Source of the DNA: Madurella fahalii
Lineage: Eukaryota; Ascomycota; Sordariomycetes; Sordariales
Assembly: GCA_029876055.1 (NCBI GenBank)
Contig: CM056878.1
Span: 682,001 to 746,000 of the forward strand
Reading direction: 5' to 3'
Length of the DNA: 64,000 nt
Under the pieces are notes generated by a model. The model was not told the DNA's origin and made no database searches. It saw only the letters and a list, made by a program, of their open reading frames with translations. Of the stretch, positions 1 through 10,620 are shown one piece after another (the first letter of the stretch is position 1; every line of letters begins with the position of its first letter). The translations under genes and the position numbers were made by a program.

Positions 1-131
1 CGCGAACGCCGTACAAAAGAGGTTCCTCCTCGTGGAGTCAGTCTAAAGCCCATGAAGTGCAGCATGATGTGGCTTCAGCGGCTACTACTTGTACTCACCA
101 GGATTGATACTAATACCAAGCTTCTCAGGCC

Positions 132-1580
132 TCATCTTTGAAATGCGAAGGCTTGGATCTCTCTGTAGGCTCGCAAACCATATTCCTCGACATCGGCGCA
201 GAATCTCTCCAGAGCATCAACGACTTCGGCAGCTGAGCTTGTCCTATCCCGTAAGTCGCTAGCTAGGGCCTCGCAATCAGAAGAGTAGCTTGGATCCAGC
301 ACCGTCTGAAATTGGCGAAATGAGTGTTATTGCCTTCGGGCCCGCTTATCTGGCCAAAAATTGAGATATTGTAAACGTTCAGCGCTAGAGTACCGGATTG
401 CTTGAATTCGAGGAGAGATAGGCCCTGTACCCCACGAGCGGCAATGAGATTCATGAAAGCAATGGATTGCCCGGCGGTCAGAACGTGAAGCAGAAGGATT
501 CCGAGCGAGTAGATGTCCGCTTTGGGTAGATCTGCTCTGGCGATGACGGTGTTTGTGATCCACTCGGGTGAGTTTCAAGGAGTCGTGCCTGGGGGGAGTG
601 GGACGTGCTCTGGTACGTCCTGGAAAACGACTGCAATGTTGAAGTCGATAATTTTGGGGACGAAGAGGCATTGAGGATTATCCTGTTAAAATACAAGGAC
701 GTTTGAGGGCTTGAGGTCGCAATGTATAACACCGGCCTTGTGCGAGCAGGCTACGCCGCGGGCGATGCCGAGACACAGGTCAAGCTGGGTGCCGAGGGCA
801 GTGTCGTTGTTTTCTGGTAACCAGTGCTGTAGGTCGCCGAGTTCTAATGTCCCGTGAACAAAGGCGGGCAGCAGCACTTCACCTTTGGTACCGGCGCGCT
901 CCCGACAAGTGCTAAGCAGGGTAATGATGTTGTCGTGCGATCGAATGATTTTTGTCGCTCAGAATACGTAGCTCGATTGCTATAGACTGAAGCAATGCGC
1001 GGTCGACACCTGGGCCCTCGTGTAGCACGCTTGGCTTCGTTATCTTCACCGCGATCTTCTCTGGGAGTATGCGTTGCTTGGATTTGTATACGCTGCGCTC
1101 GATAAGGCCCTGGGATGCTATGACGGTGACTCGGCTAGTCCCCCCTGAGAAGCGCTGGAGTGAAGCTGGAGGACTAAGTCATCGGGAAACAGCATTAAGA
1201 GGTACTGTTCTTCCTGAGTTGATGGCTTATATCCTAGCACCGAGGTGAATTGGGCGAAGAAGGTCAGAATGTCGTATTGTCCCCCCACATTGACGCCTGC
1301 TGTCCTCGAGTCGTCTTGCCCGGTCTCAGTTGCCTCGCCGCTAGAACCAGCTGTATAGAAGCTACTTATTGTGGAAATAAATTTCCTGGCGAGGTTCATA
1401 TGGATGGTGAGATCAATCCCAGACTCCCGGAGTTCAATGAAGCGGGGGTTGTTCAGCTTGACGCGCCATCCTAGGCTTCTTATGAATGCCTCAGGCAGCT
1501 GAGCTGCGTGGTTATGTGCACTTTGTGGCGATGTAGTGTACAGCGTATGTGACGGGCATGATAGACATTTTGGGGAAAAT
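132..1580 (-). pseudogene. Protein kinase-like pseudogene
   Basis: Reading the minus strand, a serine/threonine kinase fold can be followed in pieces. An N-terminal region of about 130 codons (1118-1560) leads to the beta-3 lysine in AVKITK (about 1045), then SHDNIITLL (about 925), the catalytic loop HCDLKPSN (about 705-725), KIIDFN in the DFG position (about 640), and KADIYSLGILLLHVL (about 500). The C-terminal tail ends at a TGA at 132-134. The frame is broken by at least three single-base shifts: near 1150, in an A-run near 945, and near 310. It also has two in-frame stops, TAA after NVLVF (about 687) and TGA where a Trp is expected before NSPEW (about 575). Both stops are C-to-T or G-to-A changes of the RIP type. 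DFN replaces DFG, so even the ancestor may have been a weak kinase. It lies head-to-head with the next pseudogene. No function is likely now. Confidence 0.75.
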
Positions 1581-1762
1581 TACCTTACTTAAATGGCATT
1601 TCCCAGTTTCTCCGTTTTGCCAACAATGGAACTTCAGAAGCTTCTATCTAAGCCATCTTAACGCTACCGGGAACTTTATTCGGATCGAGCTTGGGTTGTT
1701 CAATACTAGCTAGCATCTGCTGCCTTCATACCTACCTATAGGTACCTTACAATTCTATCTAA

Positions 1763-3627
1763 ATGACTGACACGGCGGGACTCGCGTTTGGGTCGCTCAG
1801 CCTGTTCGGCCAGACGCTGAGAGCATGCATTCACGGCTTTGAGAGGTACAACAAAGTCAATGACATGGGCGCCGAGTTCACCGACCTACAAACACAACTA
1901 GTATGGGCACGCTCCCTGCTCACAGCCTGGACGTCGGACTAGGGTATCGGAGAGGGCAGACACCTCGATAACGCCCGGTTCCAGCAGTACATCGGAATAG
2001 CTACAACCTATCTGGTCTACGTTAACTACCTGCTCGCTACCCTGGATAAGGCCGAAAAGGCCCTTCCTCTCCGCTGGCCGCTCTGTCCAAATGGTCTAAG
2101 ACCAGTGACGTATCCTCGCAAGAGCTGAAGGACCTGACCGATAGAATCGAGAGGCTTAGCGCTGAGTCCAGTGCGGCAGAAAAGATTCGATACTATGTGT
2201 CTGACGGACAGGACACTAAGACGTGAATACGGTCAAGGCTGTGGTTGAAGATCTCTGGCTCCAATTCCCGCTACCGAAAGATGATATCGCCTCCTTGTTA
2301 GTCCGTAACCGCCTTCTCTAGTCCGATAGCCTAGCGACCCTGGACGCAGTCGCTCAAAATGTCGAGACAGATCCAGCGCTCGCTGTATTGACGCTGCTAA
2401 AGTTGAATATTTAAGGCTTCAACAGCGATCGGGGCAGCTGGCCAGCGCCGATCCCGACGAGTCTACGGAGGTCATCGTGGAGAACAGTGAGGTCTGGATT
2501 GATGACTGAGGAACGGCATCTTATTTTAACTAAGAGAAGCTTCTACGTCGCGTCTACGTGCTTATCGAAAAAAAGAGGTGCCTAATGCGCTATACTATCA
2601 GCGCTATAAGGAGCGTATCTGCAACGTTGCTCGGCTGCTCTTACTTAAGGACAAGCCGCGTGAGATGTGTACGCTCGACTGCCCGGGCGTGGTCTCGGTC
2701 GGTGCCGAAATGTTAACGACGTACAAGCTTCTCTACTGGCTTCCCGGGGCCCGCTTCTTCACGCTCAAATATGTCCTGTTGCTCCGGTGTAAAGCTCCGA
2801 CTCTCCTGTTAGGTAAAAATTTCATGTGTGCCAAGATCCTCTCTCGCGCCGTCCTCTGGATCCATCTCGCCGGATGGCTTTATAAGAGTATCCGCAGTAA
2901 CAATGTCATCTTCTGCGCCGACCAAGAATCCTAGGTCAACCTCGCGGACCCCTTTCTCTGCTGCTTCGAGTATAGCCGTCTCACTGCTGATCCGCTGGAT
3001 ACCGAGCTCCCAAGCGGTGACGTCGGCAATAACCTATACCGCTACCCCGACGTCTAAGGCCTACCTGAAGACAGCTGCGGACGGGGCGGCCTAAGTTCGA
3101 AAACGCGTATGATATGTACGCTCTGGGCCTGACATTGCTGGAGCTGGATCCCACCGGTCGCTGCAGGGTCTGAAAGAGAAGTACGAGAAGAATACGAGAC
3201 AGTGGTGGTCGGCCGAGCCGTTCCGTAGATGGATCATCGAGGGCGAGCTTGGGAGTCTTGTCCCCCGCATGGGCGGGATTTACACAGATGTGATGAGGTG
3301 TTGTCTCACAGGGCTGAAGAGTGATGATGGAGGCAGTTTCCAGGGGACATTTTTCAGGAAGGTTGTTAAGAAAATTGATTTGTACGTCGCTTGACGGCGT
3401 ATGGACGTTCGGGTCTTGGACGATCCTATATACCTTAACCATCCTTTCGGATTGCCTTGTTGCCTTCCCACTCTTGTTAGATTAATTTGTTGCCTTAGTT
3501 ACTAACTGAACTCCGTTATAAGCCTGTTTAGCAGACTTCAAAGACGTACGTGGAGGGGATAGACCACATGTTTGAGAAACTCGTTGGTGATCACCTCAAG
3601 TCTATGACAGTTGAAGATGATTTATAA
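1763..3627 (+). pseudogene. HeLo domain plus kinase-like domain pseudogene (prion-inhibition family)
   Basis: An ATG at 1763 opens a frame that reads like a fungal HeLo (prion-inhibition and propagation) domain: GLAFGSLSLFGQTLRACIHG, then NARFQQYIGIATTYLVYVN after an in-frame TAG at about 1938. Further on, 2578-2934 reads as the kinase-like C-terminal half usual for this family (CAKILSRAVLWIHLAGWLYK). It continues past a TAG at 2932 through ADPFLCCFEYSR and, after a frame change, FENAYDMYALGLTLLEL (about 3100) and EPFRRWIIEGELGSLVPRMG (about 3215). The closing piece TYVEGIDHMFEKLVGDHLKS ends at 3627. At least four stops and two frame changes make it dead. Proteins of this architecture are associated with fungal incompatibility and cell death. 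The assignment rests on motif recall; the decay is seen directly. Confidence 0.75.
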
Positions 3628-3905
3628 TGCTTGTCTTGATATGCGTCCTTGATTCTCCAAAGCCAGCTAGGGTCATCTCTTTCTTCCAGCGTCTTGGACG
3701 GCAAGGTGAGCCTGAGGCGGGATTCTCCGAGGTGAAGCAGGAAACTATCAGCGAATCGTTGAAGTATCGCGGTCGGTTCCTGTGCCTTGTCGTTTCTGAC
3801 CGGATATTCCACCATCTTCGGGCTGACGACATCAGGTAGTTCTTGGACCTGTCTCTTTTCCACATACCTCCTCCACTCTTCACCGTCACTCTCCCATAAA
3901 TCCTC
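3591..3905 (-). other. Coding-like open frame, unrecognised
   Basis: About 100 codons are open on the minus strand. They start after stops near 3910, run through GEEWRRYVEKRQVQELPDVV and PSWLWRIKDAYQDKHYKSSS, and end in STVIDLR followed by a stop at 3591. The acidic, helical composition with little bias looks coding, but no ATG starts it and I do not recognise the family. Its 3' end overlaps the end of the opposite-strand HeLo-kinase pseudogene by 37 bases. It may be the last exon of a degraded gene whose upstream part is no longer readable. Confidence 0.25.
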
Positions 3906-5524
3906 ACCATCCTCCTAAACCTATTTCTCCCGGTCCGTTCCACACTCACACTTTAACCATTCCCCTCGCGTAACGTCTTATCTGCCTCACTCCCCACGGG
4001 AACAATCTTTTCTGTCTGCCCACACCGTTGCAAAAAATGCCCGGTCACCGGCCCTCTCGACTTGATATACGCCAGCATGTTCGGCATGCAGGGGTACTAC
4101 AATCTTTCCATTGAGCTCGAGCTGAGAAGCTACTTAGTCGACAATTCACGTCCCGGTACGGCGGTACTAGGCCACGGCCACGGCCCAATCTCGGAAAGAC
4201 GACGATAGCATATCCCAAAGGCTCTCTCCTGACGCGCTCAAGCCTCTGTTTTCCTGTGGAACGAAATGGCGGTACTTGTGCATCAGATCGACGAGAGCAT
4301 CCGGACCCTTTGAACGATCTGGACCAGGCGAGAGCATCTGTGCCAGCTTGTGGGCCTGTTGAAGGGGGGTTGGGCTTTGGTGGTGCGATCATACTTGTCT
4401 TTTCCGGTGATGCAATGAAGGATTCCGAAGAAACACCTGGCAGTTGCATGTTGTTACTATCTAAGGTGAGAGGAGGGTAATCTCCGATATCCCGCCCTCA
4501 TTCCGCCGGCTAGGCGGCAGGAAGGTTGATGTGGTCTCTGCGTTGTAGAATGTGGAGCTCTAGACAAGCCTTCAGCTGGGGTGAATCATGTCTATACGAT
4601 TTGATTGGCTTGTCAAAATGGGGCTACAAAAGTGGACCAAAAGGTACAAGCGGTACCTCACGCCTAGCAGGTCTGAGCATCACAGCAATACCAGTATCTT
4701 ATCAAGCGAGGACAAAGACAGCCAACGGCCGGACGGACAAGGCCAGGCAAATAGAACAGTGGTTCCTGCAGCCGAGAAAGGGTCAAAACAACATGTGCAG
4801 ATAGATCTCCCTCTGATCAGAGAGGGAGGCTGTTTTGCACGCAAGAAAAGAGCTCTAACTGAGCAGCAGCAAGCGTAAGAACTCTGAAATGTGCGTCCTG
4901 GCTAAACAGCACTGGCCAGGACGGCCCTAATTTTGGCACAAAATAAAACGGACCCCTGCAAGTTCCGGCCCCCAATGTGTCATCCCAGTAAGTGCAGCCC
5001 TCGATCAGGGGGTCCCGGTCCCTGGAGATACTACCTAAGGAAGTTTCTCCAACTGAGCATTGCGCCGCGTTTCACAAACACTCGATCACAGGCTTTGCCA
5101 AGGGAAGGGCGGGGCGGGTGGGGACCACACTCGGGCCTTGCAGCTAACGAGTCTCAGATCATCAATAGATGGGCTTAGAGGTATGGCTTTCAGCTGCCGT
5201 GTTACCACCTCGGTCCAGGTAATCGGAGCAATTGTGCGCGGCTAGCCGCTCGGATTGGCTCGGGTCGGAATGATGGCACTCTTTCTCGCCGCGTCAGTGC
5301 AGCCCAGATAGCCGCCCGAGAATCCATCAGCCCGCTAGTCTGTATCAAAGCCCCCACCAGAGCGCTAAAATGGCTGTTGCCGCCAAGACATAGGGTTCGC
5401 CGCCCTTAAGAACAGGCTTCGCATGGCACCTTACTCGCACGGCAATCGAGCTCTACACTATGCTGTTGAAGTCTGCGCCTGACCCTTCAGGACGGCTCTA
5501 AACCATAATCTTCATGTCGCTGAA
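3906..5524. other. No clear gene
   Basis: Only short open frames occur. One plus-strand stretch (about 3970-4190) is open for roughly 75 codons, with a coding-like run around LIYASMFGMQGYYNLSIELE and scattered stops after it. It could be one more decayed gene piece, but I cannot name a family. Nothing else here has splice signals or motifs that I can support. Confidence 0.5.
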
Positions 5525-6695
5525 ATGCGCGGTCCGGCTAGCGACCATCCTGCGGCTCCTGGGTATGGTTTGGATAGCACTAGCAGCCATCATAGCACCC
5601 TCGAGGTCGTCCAAAGCCTCGATTACGAGAAAGAAGCTATTCAACAGCCCGGCCCTGATTATAAGGAAGTCGTTCCACAGCCCAATCCCCCGGCCCCTGG
5701 CATCCAGAGACACTCTATATGCGGAGGAGATGTAGGTGCGGTAAAGGAAGGGAAGATCCTCGGCTTGAAACGGCGTGTTTTCTTTATTGTGGCGTGGATT
5801 GTCTCTATCGTTGTCGCACTTGCTGTGGGCATCGGCGTTGGTCTCTGGGTTACCATGGCTTCACGGAGCACAAGTACCGGAGTGATGGCTGAGGGAGCCG
5901 TTACCGGCACTCTTCCAACCATACCCACTACCACACCGACCAGTTCTCCTACATCGCCCCGCGACACCTCCTTACCACCAACCTCAACCGCCCGTTTCTC
6001 TACCTCCCCGCCACCGCAAAGCACCGCATCCCTCATTGTAGGTGGCCAGGCCTTGGCCGCTACATGCAGCGTTCGTAACTCAGTTGGAAATGGTGTTGGC
6101 TTAACAAATCTGACTTGTTCAAGGACATCGCCCTCACCCCATTCAAGGACGACGGCAGGGACCACTACTATTTGGAGGCAAATTGTCGCAACTGCTCTGG
6201 AGGCCTCGATTCGTCTGTGCAGCTGGATCTCGGCGAATGCATCGGGAATTTCAACGGCCGCATGGCCCCACGTCAGCGGTACGCTCGCTCAACCTGTCCC
6301 TCTCCACTTTCTCCCCTTCCTTCCATATCTTACCCATCTAGTCAGAATCTATCTGGCGGGTTCAGGATTGGAACTTCCACGCGCTAACTGTCTTTGTGTG
6401 ATGAAACCTTGTAGCGGCGGCTTTTGGAGAACTTGCAACTCATGTCAGCTCCAAGGGACCGTCCTGAACTGCCTCTGCTCTACTTACAACCGTGAAACCG
6501 TGGAGGAGTCGATCAATATAAGTACGCTGAGCGATATCTCCCTTTTGCTCTTCATACGGCTTCATTCCTTCGGTCTTTTGCGAAATTCCCCAGTTGGGAC
6601 CTGAATTGTCGCTCCTCATCTCATCTTTCCTCATACACTAACCCATCATACCAGATGACTTTATACGCAATGACTGTGGGGTTTTATTATGCTAA
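5525..6695 (+). CDS. Single-pass membrane protein with C-terminal CVNH (cyanovirin-N homology) domain
   Basis: Predicted exons are 5525-6037, 6124-6278, 6415-6521 and 6655-6695 (271 aa). The last two introns are well supported: GTACGC...TGTAG, and GTACGC...ACCAG, which restores INI-NDFIRNDCGVLLC. The first intron boundary (GTAGGT...TTCAAG) is my best guess. Order: an N-terminal cytosolic segment with the STLEVVQ and EVV motifs common in fungal membrane proteins; one transmembrane helix at about residues 82-106 (FIVAWIVSIVVALAVGIGVG); a Ser/Thr/Pro-rich stalk; and from about residue 172 a CVNH domain with both internal repeats (YYLEANCRNC...LDLGECIGNFNG and RTCNSCQLQGTVLNC...SINI). CVNH domains bind high-mannose glycans in known examples, so an outward-facing lectin is likely. 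It stands between two dead incompatibility genes. The ATG at 5514 is out of frame with the domain. Confidence 0.7.
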
Positions 6696-6879
6696 GTCAC
6701 ACATGGTGATAACTTCTAATTCAGCTGGGTTGTTAATCTGTCTTCCATCGTCTTTCAACCCATATCAGAGACTGTCTTAAACATGCATCTACTTTTGTCA
6801 GCCGGAACCACGGGCATGATCACCTGAAGTACCTTAACTTACCTACCTTATTAGTAGCAGCATAAAGAGTTAGAGCAAA

Positions 6880-8110
6880 ATGTTACAGCGCAGCCTCCTC
6901 TGCGATGCCTCTCAAAAGCCACGGCTCCAGCTATTTCCGCGACTAGGCGGTCCCTTGAAACGGCCTTCAAGGACCTGGAGCGTACCATTTCTCAGGCAAA
7001 ACGAGGAACATTGCATCAACTATCTCTGGACAATATCAGAAACAAGTCGATTGAACTCGAGCGTCAGCTAGCCATGCATCAGTCACTTACACGACATGCG
7101 GAGACCGGGACCTATGTTCAAGGGCCTGCAGCGTTAATAATTCAAACTGGAAGTTATGACGTGCTGTGCAAAAGGACGGAGTGCCTCCTGCGGATCTGGG
7201 CTCCGATCTTACTCAAGTTAGAGGTTTCCAATGACCACATAGAGGCATTTGAGCGCATCATCACGGCCTATGCGCGAATTGCCGAGTCGCTTAGCAGCTT
7301 TCAGCCTTTGGAGAGATCATTCAAGGGCCGCCCACAGCTCTATATAGTACCGTCTTCATTCCCTACTACGCCGACATCGATTCCACAAGCGGCCTACAAG
7401 TTCACCACACGGCGTAGTAAGTCCAAACCTGCTATTATATCTTGTTCTGTTCTTCATTATTAATTGCGTTAAGACAAGGTTTATCTTGGGAAGATTCTCT
7501 TCATGACACCTTGGGTTTGGTTTGAGCGTAAATTCGACGTAATCATTGAGGACCTTGCCCGACGAGGAGTGCCCATTCATAAGGAAGCTAACCCTCACCA
7601 CATCATCCAAGCCAGGCCATGAGAGCAGCTGCAATCCCGGAGTGCGGAGAATTTTGGGCGGCTGGTTCAAGAACAAAAGGGGCAAACAGCTCGACAGATG
7701 CAGGGCATCATCACGTGGCTGATATTCAACGACTTGGTCAGATTGTGCTCATCGACTCGGTCGCCAAGCCTGGAGAAAACCCCGGATTCCGTGGACTGAG
7801 TTGAAGAGTCCAGGGCCAGAATAGCACCGGCTCAGACACCCAGCCGATTCTCTGTTCTTTTGGCTCTCGGGAGGTCCTAGAACAGGAAAGAGTGTGATCG
7901 CCGCCCATTTGCTCTTTTTTCTCTGTCTCTAATTATTCACTAGTCGTTCGGCATTTCTCCTCTTCTACGCAGATTTATCAATCAACCACGACCAAATCAT
8001 AGACTATTTGCTCCTTCAATACGCGCTGGACGACACAGACCTGATAGCCCCCAAACATATACTAACGCACCATTCAAGCCCGGCTGTTGACATCCAATCC
8101 CCCGGACCCT
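6880..8110 (+). pseudogene. DUF7708-NACHT STAND receptor pseudogene
   Basis: From about 6925 the frame reads as the helical N-terminal region typical of fungal STAND proteins with DUF7708: LETAFKDLERTISQAKRGTL, IWAPILLKLEVSNDHIEAFE, ITAYARIAESLSSF. It continues, with frame changes and stops, through FDVIIEDLARRGVPIHKEAN (about 7530), then an in-frame TGA, then RLVQEQKGQTARQMQGIITW (about 7660). A NACHT P-loop follows: FFWLSGGPRTGKSVIAAHLL at about 7855-7912. The last recognisable piece is DQIIDYLLLQYALDDTDLIA (about 7990-8060). The protein should continue for several hundred residues of NTPase and repeat domain, which are absent. Point stops and indels show decay rather than alternative splicing. 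The family name comes from motif recall, without a search. Confidence 0.7.
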
Positions 8111-10620
8111 GACCCGAGGTTGGAGACCGGTGGCGGGTACCGAGGGCATTGTTACCATTTGGCCGACTTGATTTGTCACAATGCTTCTTCCACCGCCAAC
8201 GGCCAATTCCTGGGCAGACGGATAACGGACTTGCAGGTAGGGGGTTGGAGTATAGGGTGTTGCTAGGGTAAACAGTCGCTAGCGAGAACCAGGGGACTTC
8301 TGGAGCAGCTTAAGTTGCGAGTCAGGGGGTTGCCGTGTTCCCCGCCCTAGCCAACCAAACGACATAGTCGCATAGGGATCATCGACGTCACCCTGAACGG
8401 CACGGTAGCTTGATGAGTGCTGTTATTTGACAACACCGATATATCTTTGCCTTATAGACTGCGGTCTTTTCGTATTTGTTTTGGTTCTCTGTTGACCATG
8501 CATCATTTATTCTCTGCTATCACAGCGGGTTGTCAACTTAACAGAAGAGCAGGCCAAGGAATAGGAAGAAATCAGGCAGAAATTCCCATTCGATGTTGCC
8601 ATAATTTCTTCACATCTTTAAACCAACGATCTTGGTAGTGGACACCCACCACCTTTGGAGCTAATTCCAAAACATGGATAAGACTACTCCTCCTCTAACG
8701 ACGGGGTAACTCGAAAGCTCTTCTGCGGTTGGATGGCTCTTTTCTGAAGAAGCTTTATTGGTGAGCTTACCCATTTTAATAAGCACGCGGCCCGCTTGCA
8801 CTTATCGCCGGTAGACTTGAAGCTCTAGTACGGCCGACGCCTTGTCGGCCCTCGAGCCCTGACGTCCGTTTTTAAACATGCCGTGTCTACGGACAGTAGT
8901 GGGCTACCTACCTCAACGGGTCCTGCCCAGAGAAACCCTCAGGTCCTAACTCTAGCAGAAGACTAATGCAACGTCTTCGCCACTTCCGTCCGGCCCCGCC
9001 ATACCCATGTCATCTACCACCCCCGGGCCAGTAAGCACTAAAGCTTCCCCAGTGTCTCTATGTCCTCCATCACAGCCAGTCCGAGCCTCCCGTTTATTAT
9101 CAAAAGACGGAACGAGAGAATACAACAACCGAGTATACATCAACCACCCCAACCATAACCACCCAACCTGCAGCAGCGGCAAGAGTAGGCAGCGGGAAAA
9201 CGAGCCCCAAGAGGGGGACAGCCGAGTCTCAATTCTGGAGCTTTGAAACACTATCGATATTCACCTAACGAACGAAAACAGGTTTCTAGTCTACTATCCC
9301 CAAGGTACTTGGTTAATATTGCTCTTTCTTACTACCCGTAACGAGCTTATGGAGTAGCTGAATAGAATTAATCTCTTGTAACATGTTATTCTCCGGATAT
9401 ACCTCACTAGGAGGGGTTCGAGCTTAGACCGGGAGGGGGCAGGCAGTAGATATTGTTCGGTGAGATACGGTACCAAACGACATTCCACATCCCCAGCTCC
9501 GTCAAGAGAAGGGGGCGGGAAGCAGGGTTGTTTGATGAGAAAGGCCTTTCGTAGTAACAATAGAACGTGAAGAAACGCATAGAAGCTTTATATTCGTCCG
9601 ATTATTGTGCACTGCATTTGTTTCCCCGGCTCTGTATCACCGTCCTTTCTTCCTTAGGCTGTTGCCGTTTACCTACCAGGGGTAGGCGGGGTCCTGGGCG
9701 TGATGCTCCTATACCTTAGCCGTATCGCCCAGCACTAGCGATAGCACCTCTACTAGTAACATAATGACGCTGAATTAGATGGCGTAATAGTCTAAATAGG
9801 TCATGGTAATGCCTGGCTGGGCGTGATTATACTGCTAGCATCCTGGAATTGTTAGCGTTGGGTTATACGGCCCAGGTAATGACAACTACCCCCCTTCTCC
9901 TCCTCGGTACCTGGAAACATGACTTATATCGCAAACTGGCATCGCTTTTATCTACCCCACTTGGCTTTGATAACATATAATTTCATTAGAGTGGATGACA
10001 CATCGTAATCCGCAACCGTGTAAGCGCATCTTCGACCTTCTAAACTCGCTCCTTTCCTCGGTTCTTAATACAGATTGAGCGCACGCTTGCCACACCTTGA
10101 ACCTGCCTACCGTGGTTGGTATCGTTCAGTTTCTTTTCGGCTGGTGTTGTGCCGAAAGTGTCCCTGCGCAATACCTCAATGCCGTGGTACGGATAAGACA
10201 GCGCAAATATTAGGCTATTTCAGTTGAGGGCTGTTAAGGTACCTGTACACGATAGAAACTGATATACTGCATGTTAGCAACAGAGAGCCAAAAACGGCCC
10301 CACTTGGAAAGGTTTTACATGTGAGGATGTGAACACTAAACCCGGCCATAACTGTATACGTGATATCTCTTGGAGTGTCCACACATCTTTGATCAGTGGC
10401 AACTCTTGGAATAATTATGGTGGCGAAAGGATCCTAGCTAGCCCGAAGAATACTAGCTGATAAATGGAAGCAACTAAAAGTCAATGACGTAAGTCGAAAG
10501 TGCTAGAGTCTGATTCGCTCTATAAAATAAACCGTCCTCCCACACCCTTTCCTGTGGCACGCTATGAAGAAAAATATAGGAGGAGAGAAAAGAGGTTGAA
10601 ATGAATATCCGGCAAATCCC
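8111..10620. other. Gene-free stretch, 3' of the NACHT-WD40 gene
   Basis: I see no conserved domain, tRNA or obvious transposon end here. Short open frames on both strands (for example around 8950-9250) are complementary shadows with no motif. The sequence may be the fully decayed remainder of the DUF7708-NACHT relic plus the downstream region of the minus-strand receptor gene ending at 10621. Confidence 0.5.

Noticed and set aside
9414..9424. GGTTCGAGC-like T-loop as part of a tRNA
   Set aside because: No matching acceptor stem, D-arm or anticodon arm around it. Similar GGTTCGA hits at 17537 and 45334 also fail.
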